Positions 1-9,381 of a stretch of 64,000 nt of DNA are shown here, piece by piece. The position numbers were made by a program, and so were the translations under genes. Numbering within the stretch: the first letter of the stretch is position 1; every line of letters starts with the position of its first letter. The DNA is from Clostridiales bacterium (GTDB lineage: Bacteria > Bacillota > Clostridia > Saccharofermentanales > Saccharofermentanaceae). Below the pieces are notes generated by a model that saw only the letters and a program-made list of their open reading frames with translations, did no database searches and had not been told where the DNA came from. The stretch is from contig JAFZKB010000030.1 in NCBI GenBank assembly GCA_017551865.1, forward strand, positions 62,001-126,000, read 5' to 3'.

Positions 1-792
1 GATCGCCGCAAGTTCCAGAAGAAGGATACCGATCAGTGCGAAGATATTGAGGATCGGGATGATACATGCTGCGGTACAGATAAGAAGACCGATCTGTAAA
101 TAGATATAGATCTTCTTGAAAGTCTCCCATGTAATCGCCATGTAGTTAGCAATATTATCAAAACTTGAGCTCATAGCAGTGGCGAACTTGATCATGTAAA
201 GCACAGAGAAAACTGCCGACAGCAGCGAGAACAGAATGTACGCGCCGGTCGAGATCGAACTGGCAAGTCCGCTGAAGCACTGGCAGAAGATGACATACAT
301 GCCGGCAAGTTTAAAATCGCTCACGTGATGGCGCATACTGATAAGAATGATACCATAAGGGATCGTAACGACTACGGAAATAATAGAAAGTCCGACCATG
401 ATGAGCAGCATCGCATTACCTCCCGATCCTTTGGAACGCATATAGCTCATTATCGACACGATCGCATTGATCAATACGCTTCCGGCCAGAATAAGGAACA
501 GCCACATGAATTTCTTGGACATTTCCGTGCATCGCTGCACCTGCTCCATGTGCTCAGTCTCTTTCTTGATCTGCTCATATCTGTCATGTGTAACTTCCGA
601 TGCATTCAGACCTTCTCTATAAGAGTAGGCATCGGAATCATCAAAATTGTCCGAATTGTCCGATGGATTGAATGCTGCGGGAAAAAAACCACCCGGTGAC
701 GGAAGACCTTCCGGTTCGTTTTTAGCTTTTTCCGCCTCTTCCTGCTCTCTAAAAAAACGATCGACCTCGTCTTCCTGATACTTTGGATACAT
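1..792 (-). CDS. membrane protein, partial (C-terminus beyond window)
   Basis: The reading frame is open from the ATG at 792 to base 1, giving 264 residues with no stop, so the gene continues past the window edge. AGAGGT lies 6 bases before the ATG. Residues 1-94 are hydrophilic and rich in Asp, Glu, Ser and Asn, without a signal peptide. The rest is hydrophobic, with probable membrane segments near 95-116, 127-153, 163-203 (two) and 230-262. I do not recognise the family. It follows a small zinc-ribbon gene on the same strand after 100 bases and is probably cotranscribed with it. The soluble N-terminus is likely cytoplasmic; function unknown. Confidence 0.75.
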   Translation of the reverse strand, partial: MYPKYQEDEVDRFFREQEEAEKAKNEPEGLPSPGGFFPAAFNPSDNSDNFDDSDAYSYREGLNASEVTHDRYEQIKKETEHMEQVQRCTEMSKKFMWLFLILAGSVLINAIVSIMSYMRSKGSGGNAMLLIMVGLSIISVVVTIPYGIILISMRHHVSDFKLAGMYVIFCQCFSGLASSISTGAYILFSLLSAVFSVLYMIKFATAMSSSFDNIANYMAITWETFKKIYIYLQIGLLICTAACIIPILNIFALIGILLLELAAI

Positions 793-892
793 ACTTTTAC
801 CTCTTTTCCCAATCTCAGGTCCAAAAAATGGGGACCCTTCCACTTACCTGTCCTTTCAAATATATCGTAATCGCAAATTATTTACAAGAACG

Positions 893-1120
893 TCATTTCC
901 GCTTGAAGATATTCCCGATATCTTCATTCCCGTTATCTGCAAAAAACGCATCGATCTCATCTTCCAAAGAAAACTGGGGCGCCGGCTGCGCACTTTCTTT
1001 CGAAGGATCCGCACCTGACGGGTCCTCTGCCTTCGCATCTTCCGGAAATACATTATTACACATGTAGCAGCGGACCGCATCATCTCTCAACAATAGTCCG
1101 CAAACAGGACACTTTTTCAT
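893..1120 (-). CDS. small zinc-ribbon protein
   Basis: This 75-residue protein begins with a zinc-ribbon half-knuckle pair, CPVC at residues 4-7 and CYMC at 19-22, spaced as in the zinc_ribbon_2 / DUF7577 type seen at the start of many Firmicute membrane proteins. The remainder is an acidic, proline-containing tail with no membrane segment. AGGAGG stands 7 bases before the ATG. The downstream neighbour on the same strand is a membrane protein; such short ribbons often accompany or fuse to membrane proteins, so a partnership is possible but is only inferred. Molecular role unknown. Confidence 0.75.
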   Translation of the reverse strand: MKKCPVCGLLLRDDAVRCYMCNNVFPEDAKAEDPSGADPSKESAQPAPQFSLEDEIDAFFADNGNEDIGNIFKRK

Positions 1121-1170
1121 AGCAGGATCCTCCTAGACAAAAAAATACAATTACATTTTACCATATTCTG

Positions 1171-1211
1171 AAAAAGAGCAAAAAATGGCCTCGGAGAGGT
1201 GGTCCGAGGCC
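1171..1211 (-). terminator. rho-independent terminator-like hairpin
   Basis: A perfect 9-base stem, GGCCTCGGA (1187-1195) with TCCGAGGCC (1203-1211), encloses a 7-base loop. Read on the minus strand it is followed by a T-rich tract (complement of 1171-1186). It lies 190 bases past another terminator and has no gene of its own between, so it may be a back-up terminator. Confidence 0.6.
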
Positions 1212-1390
1212 TATCAAGGGGTTGTCTGGAGTGGGGCTTACTAAATTATGTGTTTTTCGGAGTTTTTCGGAGCTTCGCTTCAGCGTTTTTCCGCCGGGGC
1301 TTCAAAAAACTCTTTTCACTTCATTAATGCCACCAAACACGGATTTTACTCACATGGATCAGGAAACTGATCATTTTTCTTTTCTATACG

Positions 1391-1430
1391 CAAAAAAAAC
1401 CGGGGCACACGTCAAAACCGCATGCCCCGG
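1391..1430 (-). terminator. rho-independent terminator
   Basis: CCGGGGCA (1400-1407) pairs with TGCCCCGG (1423-1430). On the minus strand the stem is followed by eight T residues (complement of 1392-1399). It lies 34 bases beyond the stop of the four-repeat lipoprotein gene and should end its transcript. Confidence 0.85.
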
Positions 1431-1463
1431 GCATTTCACTGTTTTCGTTTCGGAAGGACGGTC

Positions 1464-3524
1464 TTATCCGACCGCTACATCCGTAAACTCTGCGTGATAG
1501 GTGTCAAATGTTCTATCCCAGGAGATGATGGAGATATCGCCGGTGACTTTCGTTACAGGAGCGGAAGAACTCGGTGTACCCTTCAGGATGATCTCGCCGA
1601 CCGAGTGCGGGGCAACATCATCACTCATGGAAACTTTGACCTCTTCATCGTTCAAAATGATTCCACTTGACTGGAAACAGATATCAATACCGGTCAGATT
1701 CTCGACATCGAAGACGATGCCCTTCTCACGGACTTCCTTAAAGTAGATCTTGACCTTGGCATCTTCATAAACGAGAGTGCCTTCCGCCTTCGCTTCCACC
1801 TTTACGGAAGCATCGACGACCACGTTGTCGATGATGGCATAGTAGTTGCCCTTACGGTTATCCTTGTCCGCTACGATGATCGCACCGCCAACAGTACCGA
1901 TCTTCGTGCCGGCATCGAGTTCACCCTTCGCAACTACCTGGCAATAGCTGTGTGGAGCTGTGTGGATGCTAAGGAATACATCATAGATGGATCTACCGTT
2001 GACAGCAAAAGATTCCGCCTGGACGATCAGGTCTTTTTCGGTAATGTTCTCGACCTCAAGAAGCACGCCTTTATCCGTCATGCCCTTGCAGTAGATTTTC
2101 ACGTTTTTATCTTCATAGACGGAAACACCTTCCGCAGCCGGAGCAGTCACGGAAACCGAGCTGTCTACGACTGTCGTATCGATCGTCGCTCTGTACTCGT
2201 CAAAAGAATCCGCCTGATCTTCGAGTTCGAACTGAGCACTGACTGTACCAGCTGAAAGTCCGTCTTCGACAGAACACTTCACGAGGATATCCGTCAGGCT
2301 CATAGGAGACAGGTCATTACCATAGAAGTTGACATCATAGTAATTGACGCCATTTACAGCAACAGAATTCGGCTCCACTTCGATATCCATGTTTGTCAGG
2401 TTCTCAAACTGGAATACCACTCCGTCCTTCGTGACCTCTTTATAGTAGATCTTGACCTTATCGTCAGCATAAAGTTCCGGACCGGAAGCAGCCGGAGCAG
2501 TTACGGTCACAGCGGAATCGATCACCGTCGTATCAAAATGCGCCGGATATGAATCGAAGCTGTAAGAGAAGTCGACGACTCTCAGCTCACCGCTGATCGT
2601 ACCGACTTTTCCATCACCCTGCACCTTGCACTTGGCAACGACTTCACATGTGGACTTCGGATCCACTTTATCACTCATGACCATCTCCGGAATACCGATT
2701 CCGTTGATGCTCAGGGAGTGGATCTGGATGTCGATCTCAATGTCTGTCAGGTTTTCTACGTTGAAGTGCACACCGTCATTGGCGACCTTGCCGAAGTGAA
2801 CGATGATCTTATCGTCCTTATAGATCACGACATCGTAATCCGTAGAAGAGATCGGGGCCGTTGTCGTATCAGTCGGGGCATCGGTCGGCTTTGAATCGGT
2901 AGAAGAATCCGTCGGAGCAGTATCCGTAGTCGGAGTCGAATCTGTCGGATCCGTATCCGGAGTCGTCGGCGGCTCGGTCGGCTTTGCGGAACCGAATGCA
3001 TCTTCTACAGCAGATACGATATCTTTGTAAAGATCCTCAGCGGCATCGTCACCATTGGTGAGTGTGCAGCTGTCATCTTCCACTTCGAATTTGAGTGTAA
3101 TGTCAGAAGTCTTATACTCCTTCTCTTTCTGCTCGGAGATCGCATCGACGAAAGCATCGAGATCACCGTCTGCTTCCTCGAGAGCGGCTTCGTAATCCGG
3201 CAGCGTCACATTGACCTTTACGGATGTACCCTTCTTAGACTCTTTGACGCTGTCCTTATCTACTTCAAAAGTAGCCTTATCCATGACAGCGGACACGGCC
3301 TCATTGTCCTTTAATGCATCAAGACTCTCAAGTGTCTCATCGGAGAACTCACCGGTCTTTTTGACCTTCTTGCTGTTTCTGCTGATCAGGGCAGCAGTAA
3401 CGTCTTCCGCTGCGGCCAGGATGTTCTCTGTCTTCTTATCGGTCTTCTTGCTGCATCCGATAAGAGAGCCGATCATGGTCAAAGCGATCAGAAGACAAGC
3501 TGTTTTTTTCGCAATCACTTTCAT
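1464..3524 (-). CDS. lipoprotein with four tandem repeat domains
   Basis: The protein has 686 residues. A type II signal peptide ends in the lipobox LIGC, with the lipidated Cys at residue 24. An N-terminal domain (about 30-175, DUF5105-like in style) is followed by a Thr/Pro/Asp-rich linker (about 180-230). Then come four homologous units of roughly 105 residues (232-340, 351-458, 468-574, 585-684). Each starts with a pattern such as VYEDxKVKIYxK, then VENLT near 25 residues in, and closes near a VDSAV or VDASV motif, like an immunoglobulin-type beta sandwich. I chose the ATG at 3524 because GAGAGGT precedes it and the lipobox then sits correctly; an upstream in-frame extension has neither. 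It is probably anchored outside the membrane. Family not identified. Confidence 0.85.
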   Translation of the reverse strand: MKVIAKKTACLLIALTMIGSLIGCSKKTDKKTENILAAAEDVTAALISRNSKKVKKTGEFSDETLESLDALKDNEAVSAVMDKATFEVDKDSVKESKKGTSVKVNVTLPDYEAALEEADGDLDAFVDAISEQKEKEYKTSDITLKFEVEDDSCTLTNGDDAAEDLYKDIVSAVEDAFGSAKPTEPPTTPDTDPTDSTPTTDTAPTDSSTDSKPTDAPTDTTTAPISSTDYDVVIYKDDKIIVHFGKVANDGVHFNVENLTDIEIDIQIHSLSINGIGIPEMVMSDKVDPKSTCEVVAKCKVQGDGKVGTISGELRVVDFSYSFDSYPAHFDTTVIDSAVTVTAPAASGPELYADDKVKIYYKEVTKDGVVFQFENLTNMDIEVEPNSVAVNGVNYYDVNFYGNDLSPMSLTDILVKCSVEDGLSAGTVSAQFELEDQADSFDEYRATIDTTVVDSSVSVTAPAAEGVSVYEDKNVKIYCKGMTDKGVLLEVENITEKDLIVQAESFAVNGRSIYDVFLSIHTAPHSYCQVVAKGELDAGTKIGTVGGAIIVADKDNRKGNYYAIIDNVVVDASVKVEAKAEGTLVYEDAKVKIYFKEVREKGIVFDVENLTGIDICFQSSGIILNDEEVKVSMSDDVAPHSVGEIILKGTPSSSAPVTKVTGDISIISWDRTFDTYHAEFTDVAVG

Positions 3525-3646
3525 ATTGTACCTCTCAAAAAATAGGCTGTTGTTTGCGCAAAGCACACGAAAACTCGGGGAATGCGCATATCACGACGCG
3601 TACATGATACCCCGAAACGACTGAAATATCAATATTTTCCTTCTTT

Positions 3647-4567
3647 TTAGGCTAAAATCGCTTTCTCGATGGTCTTGATCCGCTTGAAAAGTTCCATGCT
3701 CCTCGGCACAAGATCCTCGCCACCGGCAAGCCTGGTCATCATGGTAGCAAGTGCCACTTCAAAAGCATTTTTCCGTTTATCACTACTGTCCGGTATATGC
3801 ACGCGGCTCGTTGCGGGCGTGCTTTTCCGCCCTAAGATAAGATCCGCTTCACCGGAAAAAGCACAGCATATGACACTGTATTCAAAGATATCCGGGAAGA
3901 ACTCACGGTTTTCAAGTTCAAGCGCTTTCGTAAACTCCATCCATCCGGGTCTTTCAACAAGCTTTTTCAGCGCATATCCGTTCTTACCGATCTTCGAAAA
4001 GATCTCTCCGATCGAATTCGCCTGATATCCGCAAAGAAGCGTCAGGAGAAATGTCTGGGGGTAAAGCGATGCGAACTGAATTTTCCGTTTATTGAGCACC
4101 GACAGGACATCGGCCGCGTTCTCATATTTCTGATCAGCCATAAAAGCTTTCACCTGACGGATCAGCTCTGCTCCCTCGCTATTTCCTGCCGGCTTATTAA
4201 ACGGCAGCACTGGCGAAGGAATCGGCATCGGGGTCGGGACAGGAGCCGGTGCTTCCATCTGTGCCGGCGCAGGTTCGGGCGCTGGTGTCGGAGCGGGTGC
4301 CGGTTCAGGTTCAAACGAAAATGCTTCTGTCTGCACCGAAATTCCTAAGGGATCCGGCTCAGAAGCAAATGCCGTCTCAAGCGAAGATGTCAGTTCCGGT
4401 GCGAAAGCCGGTGCAGGCGCAGACGCAGACACGGGCTCGGATGCCGGGGCTTCCGCTTCTGCATTTTTCGCGGAGACACTATGTCCGCACACCTGGCAGA
4501 CATAGGCCGACGTAAAGCTATCGTATTCCATTTTTGCATTACACAAAGAGCAAATCATCTCTGCCAT
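3647..4567 (-). CDS. zinc-ribbon protein with Ala/Pro-rich linker
   Basis: This 306-residue protein starts with a TFIIB/TFIIS-like zinc ribbon (Cys 6, 9, 24 and 27). A long low-complexity linker of Pro, Ala, Glu and Ser follows (about 36-130). A helical C-terminal domain (about 133-306) has no motif that I recognise. There is no signal peptide or membrane segment, so a cytoplasmic location is likely. The next gene upstream (4598-4765) is 30 bases away on the same strand, suggesting one transcript. Function unknown; the ribbon-linker-helical layout suggests a scaffold or binding role. Confidence 0.75.
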   Translation of the reverse strand: MAEMICSLCNAKMEYDSFTSAYVCQVCGHSVSAKNAEAEAPASEPVSASAPAPAFAPELTSSLETAFASEPDPLGISVQTEAFSFEPEPAPAPTPAPEPAPAQMEAPAPVPTPMPIPSPVLPFNKPAGNSEGAELIRQVKAFMADQKYENAADVLSVLNKRKIQFASLYPQTFLLTLLCGYQANSIGEIFSKIGKNGYALKKLVERPGWMEFTKALELENREFFPDIFEYSVICCAFSGEADLILGRKSTPATSRVHIPDSSDKRKNAFEVALATMMTRLAGGEDLVPRSMELFKRIKTIEKAILA

Positions 4568-4597
4568 CGTTTCTTCCTCACCAAGTAAAGATAGTGG

Positions 4598-4765
4598 TCA
4601 GACATTCGTTTCTTCGAGCTTTTCACCCATCTTCTCGGTCAGATCGTGAAGGCTCTTTTCGTACTGTTTTTTCGAGATGGCGTTCTTTTCCAGAAAAGTA
4701 TCCAGAAGGGCTTTCTGTTTCAGATATAACTGATGGCGCTGCTCGGCTTTTTCATCTCCCGCCAT
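4598..4765 (-). CDS. small SHOCT-like helical protein
   Basis: The protein has 55 residues from the ATG at 4765, which has GGGGAG 6 bases upstream; an in-frame ATG 12 codons further up lacks a ribosome binding site. The sequence is highly charged and helical. The segment LDTFLEKNAISKKQYEK has the spacing of the SHOCT motif (short C-terminal domain: a helix, then a polar turn, then a helix), which often occurs at the end of or next to membrane proteins. It is followed 30 bases later by the zinc-ribbon gene on the same strand. Assignment to SHOCT is tentative. Confidence 0.6.
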   Translation of the reverse strand: MAGDEKAEQRHQLYLKQKALLDTFLEKNAISKKQYEKSLHDLTEKMGEKLEETNV

Positions 4766-4822
4766 ATCGCTCTCCCCTTTCGAAAACGGATGCTGAATCA
4801 CACTTTTCTTCAGTGTAGCACA

Positions 4823-6508
4823 TTACTCGCCAAAGGATACACCGATAAATGCTTCGGAGATGGAATACCCGCCGATCTTTCCTTCTCTATCCTTCTGAAG
4901 GAGCACATAATAGCTCTTCGATTCGTCCTCGTTATGCACCTCCGCTACGAATTCATCGTATTCGTCGATATAGCGGATGATCGAAACAACTGATCCTTTC
5001 GGGATCACGGTATCTCCGCCATCGGTCGCCCAAAGGTCAGTCATAACGCCCGGAAGATCGACCCTCGTGATATAAGGACCATCATAAACGTCAAAGTAGA
5101 TCGATTTATAAAGAAGTTCTCCATTTTCTGAAATGCGCACACGGTTAGTTCCGGAATTGATGCCGATCCCCTCCACACCTTCCGAGATCAGAAGATCTGA
5201 AGGATCGCAGATCTCACGGACCCCGCAGACATAATCGTCCAGAGGAACGAGTTTACCACCGTCCACCTTAAAGAGGATGACATGCGTGGAGAACATAAAA
5301 TCTTCAAGGAGCACAAAGAGGAAAGTTCCGTGATCCGTAAATGCGACAAAACTGTCCATCCCCTCGTTATAGGCCATATCGTTCTCCAGATACTCGATCT
5401 GTTCGGAAGTGTATTCATACGTATCGTTATTGAAAAGAATGCTCAGTTTTCCGATCGAATCCGAATCCGGATCTTTTGCAATAGAAAGTGTGATCTTATC
5501 TAAAACCTCGTCACCATCGACATCCCATTCCAGTTTCCAGTCCCGATCGAAGCGGACGGTATAGTCTGTGGTTGTGGTGTTTCCGAAATAGGAAAGATCG
5601 AAAAGTTTCTCATTTCCGATAACCGGGATCTTGCCGAAATCCGGAAGATAGATGCCGTCGTAAAGGATACCGAATCTTGCAGTTCCGTCCTTGACGGACT
5701 TGATCAGCTCATCATAGCCATACTCGCTCGGATTGGATTTCTCCTCCACGATCTTAGCGAGTGCGTCGAGATCTTTTACTACATCCCTAAGCTCGATCAC
5801 GGAACCGTCCTTCACTCGGTAGTTACCGGACGAAGGCTGATAGAGCTCTGAATCCTTAAGTTCAATAAAAGAATAGTTATGGGCGCCCTCGATAAAGGAG
5901 AGGATCTCGCTGTCGGCCCGAAGCACCTCAGGCTCGATATAATACTGGTTAAAGTCGATCCAGTACTCTCCAGAGCCGGTAAGTTCAAGCTCTTTCTGAA
6001 GCCTGGAAAAGACCTTTCCCACAAGTTCAGAATTTTTCTCGTAGCGGCTCTTTAGCGCTTTTCCGAGAGGAGAATTCTCATTCATATCGTAAAGATAGTA
6101 TAAAGCCGCCGAGGCGCGTCCGACCTTCATGTCATCTCCACTGCCCTCTACTTGTCCACATCCGAAATACTCGGTCTCCCGATAGATCTCAAGTTTTTCG
6201 AGGTTATGGGAGATCGCAAAGCCGCTCGGGAGCATAATGCCTGGAGCCGGAGTCGTCTCCGTCGTGTCACTTGGCAACGTATCTGAAGGTGTTGTCTCTG
6301 TTTCCGTCGAAACTGTATCCGATGTGCTCTCTTCCGTTGTTTCCCTCGTCGGAAGATCCGTCGGTTCCGTCTCTGTACTCTCTGTATCCACTGCTCCCGA
6401 GATGTTAAAAAGCTTCGAATCTACGTCATTAGATGATTTATTGCTTTCGCAAGCGGTCAAACTCAGGACTATCGCGAAAGAAAGTAGTAATGCTGCAATC
6501 TTCTTCAT
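4823..6508 (-). CDS. lipoprotein of unknown function
   Basis: This protein has 561 residues, a type II signal peptide and the lipobox LTAC (Cys 20). A Thr/Glu/Ser/Pro-rich stalk (about 40-90) leads to a globular region. Residues about 195-300 carry a spacing that recalls DUF3298 of RsiV-type proteins, but I am not sure of this. At 329-340 a DVDGDEVLDKI segment looks like a calcium-binding VCBS/FG-GAP loop. GGAGG precedes the ATG. It is divergent from the araC-type gene, and a TGG-TAAAAT extended -10 may serve it. Exported and membrane-anchored; role unknown. Confidence 0.8.
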   Translation of the reverse strand: MKKIAALLLSFAIVLSLTACESNKSSNDVDSKLFNISGAVDTESTETEPTDLPTRETTEESTSDTVSTETETTPSDTLPSDTTETTPAPGIMLPSGFAISHNLEKLEIYRETEYFGCGQVEGSGDDMKVGRASAALYYLYDMNENSPLGKALKSRYEKNSELVGKVFSRLQKELELTGSGEYWIDFNQYYIEPEVLRADSEILSFIEGAHNYSFIELKDSELYQPSSGNYRVKDGSVIELRDVVKDLDALAKIVEEKSNPSEYGYDELIKSVKDGTARFGILYDGIYLPDFGKIPVIGNEKLFDLSYFGNTTTTDYTVRFDRDWKLEWDVDGDEVLDKITLSIAKDPDSDSIGKLSILFNNDTYEYTSEQIEYLENDMAYNEGMDSFVAFTDHGTFLFVLLEDFMFSTHVILFKVDGGKLVPLDDYVCGVREICDPSDLLISEGVEGIGINSGTNRVRISENGELLYKSIYFDVYDGPYITRVDLPGVMTDLWATDGGDTVIPKGSVVSIIRYIDEYDEFVAEVHNEDESKSYYVLLQKDREGKIGGYSISEAFIGVSFGE

Positions 6509-6576
6509 AATCTACCTCCATGTTTACCCTAGCAAAAATATTTTACCATTAAACCTTAAGGGAAGATAGAAAAAAC

Positions 6577-6605
6577 TTGGTTTTCGGATCACGCAACGAT
6601 ACAAT
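6577..6605 (+). promoter_or_regulatory. promoter of the AraC-type regulator
   Basis: TTGGTT (6577-6582), a 17-base spacer and TACAAT (6600-6605) make a good housekeeping-sigma promoter. It lies 43 bases before the ATG of the regulator gene. Confidence 0.7.
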
Positions 6606-6648
6606 GATATTAAGATTCATAGCACAAAACCAATATCAGGAGGATCCT

Positions 6649-7410
6649 ATGAGCGAGCCCCTTATCCCCTATAGCGAGATCATGCAGTTACTACATGAAA
6701 ACAGCGAAAACGAGTTTCAGCATACGACCTATCGAAAAGAATCGCTTCGTTTCCACTATCTCATGCAGGGCGACATGCGCGCTGTCGATGAAGCGGTCGA
6801 GATCTTAAATCCAGATATCCAGGGGACACTTTCTCTCGACCCGGTCCGAAACATCAGGTACCTTCTGATCGTAAGTATCGGCCTGGCCTCCAGATACGTC
6901 ATCGAGGCCGGCGTTCCTCAGGAGACGATCTATTCTTCGTCCGACCTGCATATACGAAGAGCGGATGTCGCGACGACCATCGAAGAGCTCCTTACTATCC
7001 ATAAAGAATACTGGATCAAGGCCGTCGAGCTCGTCCGCCAGGCAAAAGCCCAGAAGAAGTATTCCAAGCCCATTATGGGGTGCTTAAACTATATCGATTC
7101 GCATTTTAATACGAAGATCACGCTTTCGGATGTGGCAAAAGAAATGGATCTTCACCCCGCCTACCTCGCTTCGCTTTTTAAAAAGGAAGTCGGCGAGACG
7201 TTTGCAAACTACGTCACCCGCCGCCGTGTCGAGACGGCCAAAGCGCTTCTGACGCGCACGGAATACACCTATTCCCAGATCGCCTATTCACTCTCCTTCT
7301 GCTCACAGAGCCATTTCATCAAGGTGTTCCGGGAAGGCACGGGCTATACGCCCCGTCAGTACAGGATGGAGTTTTATAACAGTAATTTTTCGAGAAATAT
7401 CAGCGGGTAA
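6649..7410 (+). CDS. AraC-family transcriptional regulator
   Basis: The protein has 253 residues from the ATG at 6649, which has AGGAGG 7 bases upstream. The last hundred residues (about 137-243) form the paired helix-turn-helix of the AraC/XylS family. Landmarks are ITLSDVAKEMDLHPAYLASLF in the first unit (reported here only by its ends) and the signature SQSHFIKVFREGTGYTPRQYR in the second. The N-terminal part is a sensing domain of the YesN/helical type, not a clear cupin. It overlaps the convergent flavoprotein gene by 11 bases at the 3' end. Likely targets include its divergent lipoprotein neighbour or the oxidoreductase operon at 9-17 kb; this is inference. Confidence 0.9.
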   Translation: MSEPLIPYSEIMQLLHENSENEFQHTTYRKESLRFHYLMQGDMRAVDEAVEILNPDIQGTLSLDPVRNIRYLLIVSIGLASRYVIEAGVPQETIYSSSDLHIRRADVATTIEELLTIHKEYWIKAVELVRQAKAQKKYSKPIMGCLNYIDSHFNTKITLSDVAKEMDLHPAYLASLFKKEVGETFANYVTRRRVETAKALLTRTEYTYSQIAYSLSFCSQSHFIKVFREGTGYTPRQYRMEFYNSNFSRNISG

Positions 7411-8029
7411 AATTCGTCCAGACGCGGTCTTCTGTTTCAGGTAAGCCGATCGTTTCTTTTCCGAGGGAAATACTCTTCATAAGGAAGATCATGTTTCGTG
7501 CAAGGACGCGCATGACCTGCTTTCCTTCCTCGTCAACCTGACCTTCGCCGGGCTCCCAGCCGTAGATATTATTCCAGTACTGGCTTGTCGCCACCGGCAT
7601 ATTCGAAAGCGTGAAGAACTTATTTAATTCATCGAAGGTCGCCGTGCAGCCGGATCTTCTGGCGCTGACGACACTCGCACCGACCTTGAGGCTCTTATCG
7701 AAATGAGAGCTGTAGAACATTCTCTGAAGTGCAGAAAGAAGCGCGCCGTTAGCTGAGCCGTAGTATACGGGAGATCCGATGACCAGACCATCGGCCTTTT
7801 CCAGTTTCTCCGAAAGTGAATTCACGATATCGTCAAAGACGCATTTTCCGGTCTTTCTACAGGATTCACAGGCAATACAACCGTGGATCGGTTCTTTTCC
7901 GATAAGAAGATTCTCGACTTCGACGCCGTTTTGAAGGAAGACCTTCTCCATCTCCGAAAAAGCCAGCGCGATATTGCCCTTTGTTCTCGGGCTTCCATTG
8001 ATCATCAGGACCTTGAATTTCTTCTCCAT
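7400..8029 (-). CDS. iron-sulfur flavoprotein (flavodoxin / NADPH-dependent FMN reductase family)
   Basis: The 209-residue protein opens with a flavodoxin-like strand and FMN phosphate loop, NGSPRTKGN. Soon after comes CIACESCRKTGKC, a CX2CX2CX5C arrangement that is the compact 4Fe-4S motif of archaeal and clostridial iron-sulfur flavoproteins. A later GSPVYYGSANG segment is the second FMN-binding loop. Such proteins are cytoplasmic electron carriers that take electrons from ferredoxin and reduce oxygen species or quinone-like acceptors. I took the ATG at 8029, placed 7 bases after GGGAGG; the upstream in-frame ATG overlaps that site. Convergent with the AraC gene. Confidence 0.85.
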   Translation of the reverse strand: MEKKFKVLMINGSPRTKGNIALAFSEMEKVFLQNGVEVENLLIGKEPIHGCIACESCRKTGKCVFDDIVNSLSEKLEKADGLVIGSPVYYGSANGALLSALQRMFYSSHFDKSLKVGASVVSARRSGCTATFDELNKFFTLSNMPVATSQYWNNIYGWEPGEGQVDEEGKQVMRVLARNMIFLMKSISLGKETIGLPETEDRVWTNFTR

Positions 8030-8246
8030 AGTGAATCCTCCCAAAAATCGGATGTGATACTCCTATTTTATCGGAAGGGCGCAGGCAATAGTATCACGAT
8101 GTTGTCAGGTTGTTTTCGGATTCTGACGACTTTCCGTTCCTTCAATTGCATTTCTTTTTTGGGAAAGAACAAGTAAAATGATTTCATGAGGGATAGCAAA
8201 TAATAGATGAAAAAAACGAAAAAAACATTCTTCGGAGGGTGGATCT

Positions 8247-9361
8247 ATGGCTATGAAAGAAGACAGAAAAGGAAATATCGTCATCTTCGGAAAAAACGCG
8301 AAAAGGAAGCTCTTCCTTATGGGTTTTTCTATGATCGCTATTTTTTAGCCGTTCTGATGTCGACGCAGTTTTTCATTAAATCAAGTAAGAAAGCCAAGGA
8401 GGAAAATACTTCTCCCGAAGAGACCGCAAAGCTCATCGCGATCACGATCGGAGCTTCTGTGATCGGCGGACTTATCGGCGGTTTTTACCTCTCGAGGAAA
8501 GCCGAAGATGTTACTATCACCATCACGGAGGAAGATGTCGAGATCGAGATCGGGGAAACAAAGAGGTCCTTTAAGATCGAAAGTTTCTGCGGCGTGACCC
8601 GAAACTACGATTCCAGTAAGAGCGTCATGACGGGTGTCGACAGCCGCCTGTATTTTGCTCCGGATCCGGAAGATCCCACCATGTATGACTATGTGAAGTT
8701 TCCGTCCATGACCGACAGTCTGGTCCGCCAGGCCGCGGATGTTCTCTCCAAGAGAAGGACCGAGATCTTAGGCGGGATCAACTACGTCCCATTTGAAGGC
8801 GATACATTTACTTCCAAGGAAAATAAGGAAGCCAAGCAGCAGGTCCTGCAGAGAAATATGATCATGGGGATGATCATCATTTTTCCGATCCTGATCATCT
8901 CCTTTGGTATCATGTTTCTCATAACGGGAATGGCACCGGCAAGTACATCTACTGTGATCCTGATCCTCGGCGTGATCACGCTCCTTATGTCGATCGGTCT
9001 TTCCTATTATCTTAAGAAAGTCAACAAGGCCACCTCGGCCAAGCAGCTCTGGGAACTGACCTTTTCCGACAAGGAGATCACGATCAACCGTGAAAACATC
9101 TCCTACAGCGATATCCGTTCGATCTCCATGACTGCTCCCTACTACTGGGAATACTTAGCAGAAGGAAGAATGATCGAGTTCTACTTTAAAGACGGAAATA
9201 AGTTCCAAAGATATTTCATCATGAAAAGAAGAAGCTTCGGAAAATCCGAAGCTGATGAAGCGGAAAATTGCTCCTGCCCCTACCCGGCCCTCTTCGGGAA
9301 AGTGAAAGAAGTCTGCGAAAGTAAGGGAGTTCCCTTCTCTGAGATCGATGAGATCTCATAA
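8247..9361 (+). CDS. membrane protein with a probable frameshift near 8341-8346
   Basis: The intact downstream frame encodes membrane segments near protein residues 75-95, 210-260, and a YcxB-like C-terminal part (LWELTFSDKEITINRENISYSD and following, by its ends). Upstream, the only start with a proper ribosome binding site (CGGAGGGT, 7 bases) is the ATG at 8247, but its frame hits TAG at 8346. A -1 change in the six-T run at 8341-8346 joins the two frames and creates a continuous hydrophobic helix, MGFSMIAIFLAVLMSTQFFI. Without it the helix is broken by charged residues, and translation would have to begin at 8207 with no ribosome binding site. It could be a sequencing error, a real mutation or slippage. 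The C-terminal half resembles the YcxB fold (EITINRENISYSDI), tentatively. Confidence 0.7.
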
Positions 9362-9381
9362 CATATGAGTCAGTCCAAAGA

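Larger units (their letters stand above)
1121..1463. other. 343-base intergenic region
   Basis: No plausible gene is seen here. The stretch holds two minus-strand terminator hairpins (1187-1211 and 1391-1430). Bases 1212-1390 between them show no recognisable promoter, RNA or coding signal. Confidence 0.6.

Noticed and set aside
3575..3615. TCGGGG / CCCCGA hairpin as a terminator between 3524 and 3647
   Set aside because: The stem is only six bases with a 29-base loop and a short T run, too weak to call.
8207..8246. ATG at 8207 as the true start of the membrane gene
   Set aside because: It lacks a ribosome binding site and gives a highly basic N-terminus that breaks the predicted helix; the 8247 start with a frameshift fits better.
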